From positions 1 through 29,831 of the IMG/VR virus record IMGVR_UViG_3300011258_000121: DNA of 29,831 nucleotides; one strand, given 5' to 3'. The DNA comes from a virus. Both the position numbers and the translations under genes were made by a program. The notes under the pieces are model-generated. The model had not been told where the DNA came from. It did not search any database and saw nothing but the letters and a program-made list of their open reading frames with translations. Each line of letters begins with the position of its first letter. Position 1 is the stretch's first letter. Shown one piece after another: positions 7,336 to 15,583 of the stretch.

Positions 7336-10300
7336 ATGGCAGGTTACGCAAGACAGTCATCGGCAGATATTGTTGCAACAGCCGTTGTACGTGCGAACCC
7401 ATTGAATGTAGAGTTTAACGCTTTACGTGATACTTTTGCATTAGCTACAGGACATACACATGATGGATCAGCTACAGAGGGCGGTTATGTACCTCTTATT
7501 GCTGACTCGGACGCACTAAATAAAATAGCTATTGACACTAGTAATAATAGAGTTGGGATATTTGTTGAGGTATCTAGTGCTGCAGTAGAGCAAATACGTA
7601 TTCAAGATGGTGCTATTGTTCCTGTAACTGATAGTGATATTGACTTAGGTACATCTACTTTAGAATTTAAAGACTTATTTCTTGATGGTACTGCACACAT
7701 AGATACACTTGATGTAGATGCAAATGCTGGTATCATAGGTAATTTAACAGTAAGTGGCAACACCACTCTTGGTGATGCAGCATCCGATACAGTCACTGTT
7801 ACTGCTGATGTAGCTTCACCACTTATTCCTTCTACTGATGACACATATGACCTTGGTGCTAGTGGCTCTGAGTGGCGTAACTTATACATTGACGGTACTG
7901 CTAATATTGATGCACTTGTAGCTGATACTGCAGATATTAATGGTGGTACTGCTGATGGTGTAGTTATAGGTGGCTCTAGTGCTGCTGCTGGTACATTCAC
8001 TTCTTTAACTGCTACAGGCACATCTACACTTACTACTGTTGATATTGATGGTGGTGCTATTGATGGTGCTATTATTGGTGCTAACTCTGCTGCTGCTATT
8101 ACAGGCACTACTATTACAGGTACATCTCTTGTAGGTGCTGTAACAGGTAATGCTGATACTGCAACTGCACTTGAAACAGCAAGAAATATTGGCGGTGTTA
8201 GCTTTGATGGTACAGCTAATATTAACTTACCGGGTGTTAATACTTCGGGTAATCAAGACACATCAGGTACTGCAGCAAATGCAACGGTACTTGAAACTGC
8301 TAGAACAATCGGTGGTGTTTCCTTTGATGGTAGTGCCAATATTAATCTTTCTGGTGTTAATGCTGCGGGTAATCAAGATACCTCTGGAAATGCAGCTACG
8401 GCTACTACACTTGCAACAGCTAGGACTATTGCGGGGCAATCGTTTAACGGTTCTGCTAATATTACTATTGCTGCTACTGATCTTTCTGATACTGACCAAA
8501 GTCTAGCAACAGGTGACAACGTACAGTTTGCCCAAGTAACAACTACAGCCAATGTTATTGTTGGTGGTGATCTAACAGTCAATGGAACTACTACCACTGT
8601 TGACACGACTAACATGGTTGTGTCTGATGCACTGATTGAGTTAGGCAATGGTACTACAGGTACACCTGCCAATGATGCTGGTATTGTAATTGAACGTGGT
8701 GATGCAGCTAATGCATTCATTGGTTATGATGAAAGTGCAGATAAGTTCACTGTAGGTACAGGTACATTTACTGGTGCATCCACAGGTAATCTGTCTATCA
8801 CTACAGGTACTCTTGTTGCCAACATCGAAGGTGACGTAACGGGTGATCTTACAGGTAATGCTGTTACAGCTACAGCCTTAGCAACTTCACGTACAATTGC
8901 TGGTCATTCTTTCGATGGTACAGCTAACATCAGCATTGCTCCTACCGATTTAACTGGGGTTAATAGTACCGCTGCTGAATTAAACATCATGGCGGGGGGT
9001 ACGTCAGCCACCAGCACAACTCTCGCAGATGCTGACCGTGTAGTGGTCAATGATGCTGGTACTATGAAGCAAGTCGCACTGACTGACTTTGAAACGTACA
9101 TGGAGACTAGCTTAGATACTCTCAGCAATGTGACTGCAGTCGGGGCATTAAACAGCGGTAGTATTACATCAGGCTTTGGTGCTATTGATGTTGGTTCTTC
9201 TGCTATTACTACTACAGGCACGATGACCTTCGGCTCACTAGCTGATGGCTCTATTACTATTACAGGCTTTGTAGATGAAGATGATATGTTATCTAATTCT
9301 GCTACTCTTATTCCTACTCAACAGTCTGTTGAAGCACGTATTCAAGCAGTTAATAGTTCATCCAACAACGTAACTGGCCTTAATGCTACAGGCGCAGAGA
9401 TTAACACAGTAGCAGACCCTGTTACGTCTATCGGTACAACAGCCGTAGCTGGTGGCGATGGGATCGTTACGCAGGACACATCTGACAATGTAATGCTACA
9501 GACTACTGTCGATACGTTTGATACCTATCTGTCGCAGACCACCAAGACGCTTACCAATAAGACACTGACTAGCCCAATAGTAACTGGGCTGCACCTTAAT
9601 GACTCAGGCTTCACCGTTGAAGGTTCGGCTGAGGATGGCAATGACACTACAGTAGCCTTCACTAACCCGACTGCCGATAGAACAATTACTTTGCCTGATG
9701 CTACAGGTAATCTGGCTGTATTTACTACGGCTCCCACGGCTGCAATCACTGACGGTTCATCAGGACAGTTTTTAACAACTGATGGCTCTGGTGCATTGAG
9801 TTTTGCTACTGCTGGTGGTGGTGGTGCTTCTGCTTCAGATGATTTGTATATTGCCAATCCTAGTTCAGCCACAAACCCTAGTGCGACAGGGGATAATGCT
9901 GTGGCGATTGGTAGTGGATCGGTAGCCTCTGGGTTAAAAACATTTGCAATAGGTACCGACACTGATGCTACTGGGCTTTACAGCTTTGCTATCGGTCAAG
10001 GCGCACAAGCCACAGCAAACTACAACTTAGCTATAGGCTTAAATGCAGTTTCTTCTGGGGAACGGGCAGTTGCTATTGGCAACAACTCTGTAACAGCTTC
10101 TGCCAGTTGGAGTACAGCAATTGGCAATAACTCTGGCAATGGTGGTTCCAAAGCCGTTACAGGTTCAGGCGCAATGGCCCTCGGCGGCTCCTACGCATCT
10201 GGCACAAATTCCTTCGCAGCAGCTATAGCCGACAACGCAGCAACCTACGGGGCTCTTGGCGCTAACTCTGTGGCGATTGGGTATCGGGCGAAGGCATCAG

Positions 10301-11016
10301 GTTCTTTTAGTTCAATAGCATTTGGATCGGACGCTGTGTCTAGTGGTCGTGCTTCCATTGCCATTGGAGAAGGGGCAACCGCTTCCGCAGACAGTGCGGT
10401 GTGCTTCGGTGAGGACTCAACTGCATCTGGGGCAAATTCTTCTGTACTAGGTGGATTGGATAATACTGCGAGTGCATTAAGGTCTGTTGTCCTAAACGGT
10501 TATCAGAACACAGCAAGTTATGACTACTCAATCGCCTCTGGCGCAAATTCAAAGTCTGATAAGTGGGCAAAGGTTTCCCATGCTGGCGGTCAGTTTTCTT
10601 CGCAAGGGGATGCCCAAACAGGCACGATGGTTCTCCGTAGCGACACCACAGACGCAACACCTGAAGCATTGACTGCCAACAATCTTACCGCTGCTACAAC
10701 TAACCAAGTCATCCTCCCCAACAACTCTGCTTACAGTTTCAGCGGCACCATCGTAGCCCGTCAGCAAGCGTCAGCAGGCACAGCCTCTGCAGCATGGAAG
10801 GTTGAGGGTCTGATCCGCAGAGAAGGTTCCGCCAGCACAACCGTGTTAGTCAACAGCGCCACTACAGTTTTGGACAATACACCTTCATGGGGCATGTCTC
10901 TTAGTGCAGATACGACCACAAACGGGGGTGGCCTTAAAATTCAGGTCACAGGCGCAGCGTCAACAAATATCCGCTGGGTAGCAACAATCAACACTTCTGA
11001 AGTCACATACGCTTAA
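7336..11016 (+). CDS. large modular tail fibre with YadA-like beta-roll
   Basis: A 1226-residue protein starting 3 bases after the nozzle gene. Residues 1-60 (including HTHDGSATEGGYVPL) are a likely virion anchor. Residues ~60-260 are short beta-structured repeats of the DLGTSTLEFKDLFLDGTA type. Residues 271-390 hold 40-residue repeats with TARTIGGVSFDGSANINL, with a further copy near 507-540. Residues ~720-830 are a linker module seen in many fibres (TTKTLTNKTLTSPIVTG). Residues ~853-1075 are YadA/Hep_Hag-type repeats (NAVAIGSGSVAS, YSFAIGQGAQAT). The C-terminal ~150 residues probably bind the receptor or drive trimerisation. Wobble positions change from mostly T/A in the first half to more C/G after about base 9000, suggesting a mosaic gene. 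The role is host recognition. Confidence 0.82.
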   Translation: MAGYARQSSADIVATAVVRANPLNVEFNALRDTFALATGHTHDGSATEGGYVPLIADSDALNKIAIDTSNNRVGIFVEVSSAAVEQIRIQDGAIVPVTDSDIDLGTSTLEFKDLFLDGTAHIDTLDVDANAGIIGNLTVSGNTTLGDAASDTVTVTADVASPLIPSTDDTYDLGASGSEWRNLYIDGTANIDALVADTADINGGTADGVVIGGSSAAAGTFTSLTATGTSTLTTVDIDGGAIDGAIIGANSAAAITGTTITGTSLVGAVTGNADTATALETARNIGGVSFDGTANINLPGVNTSGNQDTSGTAANATVLETARTIGGVSFDGSANINLSGVNAAGNQDTSGNAATATTLATARTIAGQSFNGSANITIAATDLSDTDQSLATGDNVQFAQVTTTANVIVGGDLTVNGTTTTVDTTNMVVSDALIELGNGTTGTPANDAGIVIERGDAANAFIGYDESADKFTVGTGTFTGASTGNLSITTGTLVANIEGDVTGDLTGNAVTATALATSRTIAGHSFDGTANISIAPTDLTGVNSTAAELNIMAGGTSATSTTLADADRVVVNDAGTMKQVALTDFETYMETSLDTLSNVTAVGALNSGSITSGFGAIDVGSSAITTTGTMTFGSLADGSITITGFVDEDDMLSNSATLIPTQQSVEARIQAVNSSSNNVTGLNATGAEINTVADPVTSIGTTAVAGGDGIVTQDTSDNVMLQTTVDTFDTYLSQTTKTLTNKTLTSPIVTGLHLNDSGFTVEGSAEDGNDTTVAFTNPTADRTITLPDATGNLAVFTTAPTAAITDGSSGQFLTTDGSGALSFATAGGGGASASDDLYIANPSSATNPSATGDNAVAIGSGSVASGLKTFAIGTDTDATGLYSFAIGQGAQATANYNLAIGLNAVSSGERAVAIGNNSVTASASWSTAIGNNSGNGGSKAVTGSGAMALGGSYASGTNSFAAAIADNAATYGALGANSVAIGYRAKASGSFSSIAFGSDAVSSGRASIAIGEGATASADSAVCFGEDSTASGANSSVLGGLDNTASALRSVVLNGYQNTASYDYSIASGANSKSDKWAKVSHAGGQFSSQGDAQTGTMVLRSDTTDATPEALTANNLTAATTNQVILPNNSAYSFSGTIVARQQASAGTASAAWKVEGLIRREGSASTTVLVNSATTVLDNTPSWGMSLSADTTTNGGGLKIQVTGAASTNIRWVATINTSEVTYA
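8146..8505 (+). repeat. three tandem 120-bp repeats in the fibre gene
   Basis: Residues 271-310, 311-350 and 351-390 of the fibre align without gaps, each with an ETAR(T/N)IGGVSFDG-like core; the third has diverged (TARTIAGQSFNGSANI). A partial fourth copy lies near 8854-8950. It is a beta-structured shaft module common in phage fibres. Confidence 0.7.
9892..10560 (+). repeat. YadA/Hep_Hag-like beta-roll repeats
   Basis: About 14-16-residue repeats with the core AIGxxAxAxG (for example AVAIGNNSVTASA and ASIAIGEGATASADSA) span fibre residues ~853-1075. This pattern is known from trimeric autotransporter adhesin heads, where it forms a left-handed beta-roll that binds host surfaces. Confidence 0.75.
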
Positions 11017-11031
11017 AAGGAGCAAACTAAG

Positions 11032-11334
11032 ATGGCTATTACGAATAACATCACTACAGAAAATTCACAGTACGGCATCGCTTTCAACGGGGCTTACTAC
11101 CGTATTGTTACAGCGGCAGTCTCACGACAACGTGGTACTGATCCAAAGTTTAGCGTCATGATTGACCTGTCTGGTTATGCAGCAACTCCTGATGATGACA
11201 CCCGTGAGGTAGACTTTAAACGGTATCACGCACCACTTACTGAAATTGAAGCTGCCGCAGGGAATACGTTTATGGCCCAGTGTTACGCTTGGGTTATGGC
11301 TCAAGCTGATATGTCAGGCTCTACTGCAGTATAA
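11032..11334 (+). CDS. small conserved phage protein between fibre genes
   Basis: A 100-residue protein with a good AAGGAG ribosome-binding sequence, 15 bases after the main fibre. It opens MAITNNITTENSQYGIAFNG and continues AYYRIVTAAVSR, KFSVMIDLSGYAA and a C-terminal helix with NTFMAQCYAWVMAQAD. The first two-thirds look beta-structured. I recall similar small proteins beside tail-fibre genes in marine phages but no assigned function. Its place inside the fibre cluster suggests a minor tail component or fibre-connecting protein. Confidence 0.65.
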   Translation: MAITNNITTENSQYGIAFNGAYYRIVTAAVSRQRGTDPKFSVMIDLSGYAATPDDDTREVDFKRYHAPLTEIEAAAGNTFMAQCYAWVMAQADMSGSTAV

Positions 11335-11343
11335 GGATTACCT

Positions 11344-12504
11344 ATGACTCTTGTAATTGATTACTCAAGTGGTATCTTTGAGGCAGCACCTTCAGGTGAA
11401 ACTGTTGGTACTGTTACAGGTAATGCCACTTTAGATTTAACATCCGGTAATCTTTTTAATCATACACCTACTGCTAACACTACCTTTGTGTTTAGCAATC
11501 CACCTACTACGGGTAGTGCATACGATATGACACTGAAGGTAGTAGGGGCTAACGTTACTGCTGGGTATGGCTTAGCTAATGCAAGTTACGATAGTGTTAG
11601 CTTTAGTGTAAGTGGGCAGGAAAGTATCCCTATTGGGTTGTTTTTTAAGCCTGATGGCACAAAGATGTATGTATCAGGCCCAAACTCAGACGCCGTTTTT
11701 CAATACAGTTTGTCTACAGCTTGGGACCTAAGCACTGCATCTTACGATAGTGTTAGCTTTTCTGTTTCTTCACAGGACTTGAGTGCTGCAAGCATTTACT
11801 TCAAATCAGATGGCACTAAGATGTATTTGGCTGGGTACACTGGTGACAGCGTGTATCAATATACCTTGTCTACTGCATGGGACTTGTCAACAGCATCGTA
11901 TGACAGCGTTAGCTTTTCTGTAGCATCTCAAGCAACCACACCGTTTTCGTTAATATTTAAGCCAGATGGCACTAAAATGTTTTTAACAGATGGCACAAGT
12001 GACGCTGTGAAAGAATATTCATTAAGCACGGCTTGGGACATTTCCACTGCATCATATCAAGCGAGTTTTGGTGTGGCTTCTCAAGAAACAAACCCTTATG
12101 GATTAGAGTTCAATCCAGATGGCACTAAAATGTATATTGTCGGCATTACAACCGATACTGTCTATGAATATGCCCTGTCTACCGCTTGGGATATAACGAC
12201 CGCTTCTTATAGCAGTGTTAGCTTTTCTGTAGCTTCGCAATCTTCGCAACCAGCTCCCGTTAGTATGAGATTCGGCAACGATGGTCAAAAACTTTATGTT
12301 TCTGACGCTGGCTCAGACACCATTTACCAATACTCCACAAGCACAACAGCATTAGCAACACTCACATACCCTTCCTCAGTAAAGTGGGCTGGGGGTACTG
12401 CACCATCTGCTCCTGCTAACGGTAACAAGGATGTGTACAACTTCTTCACAATTGATGGCGGCACCACGTACTACGGTTTCCAAGCAGGAGATGCAATGGC
12501 ATGA
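11344..12504 (+). CDS. propeller tail-fibre protein 1 (one 5-blade cassette)
   Basis: A 386-residue protein, first of four tandem paralogues. Residues 1-80 (MTLVIDYSSGIFEA, TLDLTSGNLFNHTP, ANTTFVFSNPP) and the last 47 residues (LTYPSSVKWAGGTAPSAP, FTIDGGTTYYGFQAGDAMA) are the two halves of a domain I know as contiguous in many phage fibres. Between them, residues 81-339 hold five blades of 51-52 residues. Their consensus is SYDSVSFSVxSQ, GLxFxPDGTKMY, DxVYQYSLSTAWDxSTA. Each reads as a four-stranded propeller blade, and the array starts with one outer strand and ends without it, as in a Velcro-closed ring. The function is probably surface or glycan binding. The gene ends in an ATGA overlap with the next. 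Confidence 0.75.
   Translation: MTLVIDYSSGIFEAAPSGETVGTVTGNATLDLTSGNLFNHTPTANTTFVFSNPPTTGSAYDMTLKVVGANVTAGYGLANASYDSVSFSVSGQESIPIGLFFKPDGTKMYVSGPNSDAVFQYSLSTAWDLSTASYDSVSFSVSSQDLSAASIYFKSDGTKMYLAGYTGDSVYQYTLSTAWDLSTASYDSVSFSVASQATTPFSLIFKPDGTKMFLTDGTSDAVKEYSLSTAWDISTASYQASFGVASQETNPYGLEFNPDGTKMYIVGITTDTVYEYALSTAWDITTASYSSVSFSVASQSSQPAPVSMRFGNDGQKLYVSDAGSDTIYQYSTSTTALATLTYPSSVKWAGGTAPSAPANGNKDVYNFFTIDGGTTYYGFQAGDAMA
11584..12360 (+). repeat. propeller cassette A, 5 blades
   Basis: Five repeats of ~156 bp (52, 52, 52, 51 and 52 residues). The entry DNA GCAAGTTACGATAGTGTTAG (from 11581) recurs with little change at the other cassettes. The exit contains GACACCATTTACCAATACTC (12316-12335). Confidence 0.85.
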
Positions 12505-13652
12505 CTGTGCTTATTGATTATACCAAAGGCTTCTTTGAGACAACAGAAGGCGATACTGTTGGTACAGTTACAGGCAATGCTACGTTGGACCTATCGACAG
12601 GCTCTGTGTTTAGCCATACGCCTACTGCCAATACCACCTTTGCATTCACCAATCCTGCAGCATCAGGTACATCTTCTAGTGCAACGTTAAAGCTGACAGG
12701 GGCTAACGTTACTGCTGGGTATAACTTAGCTAATGTAAGTTACGATAGTGTTAGCTTTAGCGGGGCAACTCAAAGCTCCGGTATGAACACTTTTTCACTT
12801 GGTTATGAAGGCAGCCGTTTGTATATGGTTGACAGTACTAATGATACCATCTACCAATATAATCTAACAACTCCTTATGATATTTCCACGGCGAGCTACT
12901 CAACGAAAAGTTTTTCTGTTGCGACACAAGAAGGTTCCCCTTCGGGAATATATTTTAAACCAGATGGGCAGACTGTTTTTGTTGGTGGTTATAGCTCTGA
13001 CACAATATACCAATATAGTCTCAGCACAGCTTGGGATATTTCTTCTGCAAGTTATGCTTCAAAGTCGTTTTCCGTTTCTGCTCAAGAAACTGTACCAAGA
13101 AACTTTTGGGTAAACCCTGCTGGCACAAAGCTATTTTCAGTGGGGCAAACTGGAGACGATGTGAACGAGTATACTCTTTCTTCTGCATGGGATATTAGCA
13201 CTGCTTCCTACACGCAAAACTTTAGCGTTGCCGCACAAGATACTACTCCAATTGGAATATATTTTTCACCAGCCGGAGATAAAATGTTCATTGCTGGTTC
13301 GGTTGGAGATTCCGTTTACCAATACACCCTTAGCACGGCCCTTGATATATCTACAGCCTCCTACGACAGCATTGCTTTTAGTATTTCTGGGCAAGATAAT
13401 TCGCCCATTGGCGTTGCTTTCAATGGCACCGGCTCCAAGATGTATGTCGTAGGCGCTACTAGCGACACCGTCTACCAATACTCCATAAACACAACAGCAT
13501 TAGCAACAATAACTTACCCTTCCTCTGTTATTTGGTCAGGTGGCACAACACCAACAGCACCTGCCAATGGTGAGACTGATGTGTACTCATTCTATACGGA
13601 CGATGGCGGTACAACATATTACGGATTTGTATCAGGAGATGCTTTAGCATGA
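12501..13652 (+). CDS. propeller tail-fibre protein 2 (one 5-blade cassette)
   Basis: A 383-residue paralogue of the preceding gene, overlapping it by 4 bases (ATGA). It has the same plan. The N-terminal half-domain (residues 1-79) has MTVLIDYTKGFFET, TLDLSTGSVFSHTPTANTTF and ATLKLTGANVTAG. Five blades follow (80-336), then a 47-residue C-terminal half (ITYPSSVIWSGGTTPTAP, YTDDGGTTYYGFVSGDALA). The flanking halves are much closer to those of protein 1 than the blades are, so the propeller evolves faster or was exchanged. Blade 1 is the most diverged (FSLGYEGSRLYMVD). The role is inferred to be receptor or surface binding as part of a fibre set. Confidence 0.75.
   Translation: MTVLIDYTKGFFETTEGDTVGTVTGNATLDLSTGSVFSHTPTANTTFAFTNPAASGTSSSATLKLTGANVTAGYNLANVSYDSVSFSGATQSSGMNTFSLGYEGSRLYMVDSTNDTIYQYNLTTPYDISTASYSTKSFSVATQEGSPSGIYFKPDGQTVFVGGYSSDTIYQYSLSTAWDISSASYASKSFSVSAQETVPRNFWVNPAGTKLFSVGQTGDDVNEYTLSSAWDISTASYTQNFSVAAQDTTPIGIYFSPAGDKMFIAGSVGDSVYQYTLSTALDISTASYDSIAFSISGQDNSPIGVAFNGTGSKMYVVGATSDTVYQYSINTTALATITYPSSVIWSGGTTPTAPANGETDVYSFYTDDGGTTYYGFVSGDALA
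12738..13508 (+). repeat. propeller cassette B, 5 blades
   Basis: Five blades of 50-52 residues. The entry DNA differs from cassette A by very few bases (GTAAGTTACGATAGTGTTAG from 12735). The exit has GACACCGTCTACCAATACTC at 13464-13483. Confidence 0.85.
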
Positions 13653-15583
13653 GTGTATCAATAGACTATACTGGCGGTGTATTCCAAGCCAACAAAGCCA
13701 AGAGTGTTGGTACAATTACGGCTGGCACCGGAACGTACAACCTTGCTGTTGCGAGTTATGATAGTGTTAGTTTTAGTGTGGCTTCTCAGGAGGCTAATCC
13801 GTTTGGTATGTTTTTTAAGCCAGATGGCACTGCTTTATATTTATGTGGCACTAGTGGCGATGATGTAAATGAATATTCTTTGTCTTCTGCATGGGATATT
13901 AGCACAATGAGTTTTGTACAAAACTTTAGTGTTTCATCACAAGAAACCGTGCCAACATGTATTTTCTTTAAGAACGATGGAACTAAGATGTTTATAGCAG
14001 GGCAAGGGTCAGATGCTATAAATGAATATACTCTTTCTACTGCATGGAATGTTTCAACTGCTTCTTATACGCAAAACTTTAGTATTTCCTCACAAGAGGC
14101 GGCAGTTAGAGGTTTATTCTTTAAAGGTGATGGAACTAAGATATATGTAGCTGGCACTTCTGGTGATGATGTAAACGAATACAATCTAAGCACAGCTTGG
14201 GATATATCTACTGCATCATTTAATCAGGTTTCTTCATCTATCTCATCTCAAGTAGCAAGTGTAGCGAGTTTGTATTTTTCACCAGACGGTGGTTATTTTT
14301 ATGTGACAGACGATTATAATAATGATGTTTCTGAATATTCTCTATCAACTGCTTGGGACGTAAGCGCTATATCTTATGTACAAAACTTCAGTGTCTACTC
14401 AGAGGGAACTAATGTTACAGGTTTATCTTTTAAATCTGATGGTTCAAAGATGTATGTACTTAATCGCACTAACGACACCATTTATCAATACAGCACAGGC
14501 ACAGCTACAAGCCTAGACATCTCCAGCGGCACATACTTCAACTACACGCCATCAGTCAACACCACGTTTACTTTTGGTAATGCACCAGCATCTGGCACGG
14601 CGGCTGGCTTTGCTTTGGCACTTACTGGTGGTAATGCGGCTGCGGTATATGACATTGCTAATGCAAGTTACGATAGTGTTAGCTTTAGTGTGGCTTCTCA
14701 GGATGGTGTACCTGTAGGTATTACCTTCAAACCTGATGGCACATCTATGTTTATTACTGGCAATGGTAATGACAATGTGTACCAGTACACACTTAGCACG
14801 GCTTGGGATGCCTCAACTGCTTCTTATGCATCCAAAAGTTTCAGTGTGGCTACTCAGGAAACTGCTGTTTCTGGGTCTGCGTTTAAGCCTGATGGCACTT
14901 TGTTATACGTTTGTGGGTCGGGAACAGACAGTGTTTTTCAATACACACTAAGCACAGCTTGGGATATTTCCACTGCCTCTTATGCATCTAAAAGTTTTAG
15001 CTTCAGTACACAAGATAACGTTGTTACTGGAGTAGCCTTTAATGATGACGGTACTAAAATGTATATTTCAGGAAGTGGTAACGACACAATATTTCAATAC
15101 AGTTTAAGCACAGCTTGGGATATTTCCACTGCCTCTTATGCATCTAAAAGTTTTAGTGTTTCATCAATAGAGGGAAGCCCAAGGCAGTTAAACTTTTCAC
15201 CAACAGGTAATAAACTGTGGTTTACGGGTTTAGATACTGGTTATGTTTATGAATTAGATCTTTCAACAAATTTTGACATATCAACAGCGTCCTATAATAG
15301 CGTTAATTTTTCTACGGCAACACAAGCCTCTAGCCCAACAGCAACATTCTTTAAAACTGATGGTACAAAGATGTATGTTGTCGGCATTGCTACCGACACC
15401 GTCTACCAATACACCACAGGCTCTTCAGCAACAGCCACCTTCAGCTATCCAGCATCAGTTGAGTGGCCTTCAGGCACAGCCCCTACTGGTCCAGCAATAG
15501 GTCAAACAGATGTGCTGGTCTTTTACACAGACGATGGTGGAACTACGTATCAAGGCTTTAGAGCAGGGGATGCAATGGCATGA
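13649..15583 (+). CDS. propeller tail-fibre protein 3 (two 5-blade cassettes)
   Basis: A 644-residue paralogue joined by ATGA overlaps on both sides. The split fibre domain is interrupted twice. Residues 1-35 (MSVSIDYTGGVFQA, SVGTITAGTG) lead into five blades (36-288). The host domain resumes at 289-339 (LDISSGTYFNYTPSVNTTF, ASGTAAGFALALTGG), then five more blades (340-597), then the usual end (FSYPASVEWPSGTAPTGP, YTDDGGTTYQGFRAGDAMA). The second insertion point is the one used in proteins 1 and 2; the first, between the GTITAG and LDISSG segments, is unique here. Ten blades as two rings fit better than a single 10-blade ring, because host-domain sequence separates them. Confidence 0.75.
   Translation: MSVSIDYTGGVFQANKAKSVGTITAGTGTYNLAVASYDSVSFSVASQEANPFGMFFKPDGTALYLCGTSGDDVNEYSLSSAWDISTMSFVQNFSVSSQETVPTCIFFKNDGTKMFIAGQGSDAINEYTLSTAWNVSTASYTQNFSISSQEAAVRGLFFKGDGTKIYVAGTSGDDVNEYNLSTAWDISTASFNQVSSSISSQVASVASLYFSPDGGYFYVTDDYNNDVSEYSLSTAWDVSAISYVQNFSVYSEGTNVTGLSFKSDGSKMYVLNRTNDTIYQYSTGTATSLDISSGTYFNYTPSVNTTFTFGNAPASGTAAGFALALTGGNAAAVYDIANASYDSVSFSVASQDGVPVGITFKPDGTSMFITGNGNDNVYQYTLSTAWDASTASYASKSFSVATQETAVSGSAFKPDGTLLYVCGSGTDSVFQYTLSTAWDISTASYASKSFSFSTQDNVVTGVAFNDDGTKMYISGSGNDTIFQYSLSTAWDISTASYASKSFSVSSIEGSPRQLNFSPTGNKLWFTGLDTGYVYELDLSTNFDISTASYNSVNFSTATQASSPTATFFKTDGTKMYVVGIATDTVYQYTTGSSATATFSYPASVEWPSGTAPTGPAIGQTDVLVFYTDDGGTTYQGFRAGDAMA
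13754..14512 (+). repeat. propeller cassette C1, 5 blades
   Basis: Blades of 52, 51, 51, 52 and 47 residues. Entry is GCGAGTTATGATAGTGTTAG from 13751; exit is GACACCATTTATCAATACAG from 14474. Four blades have the shorter (V/T)QNFSV-type outer strand or a variant of it, unlike C2. Confidence 0.85.
14666..15439 (+). repeat. propeller cassette C2, 5 blades
   Basis: Blades of 52, 52, 52, 52 and 50 residues. The entry matches cassette A in its first 20 bases (from 14663); exit is GACACCGTCTACCAATACAC from 15395. A 50-bp exact direct repeat lies at 14951-15000 and 15107-15156, spaced by one 156-bp unit. Confidence 0.85.

Noticed and set aside
7602-9962. Long minus-strand frames opposite the fibre gene (7602-8108, 8373-8720, 8904-9221, 9525-9962)
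   Set aside because: They mirror the Thr/Ala/Gly/Ser-rich repeats of the fibre, which leave few stops on the other strand; no ribosome-binding sites or family motifs.
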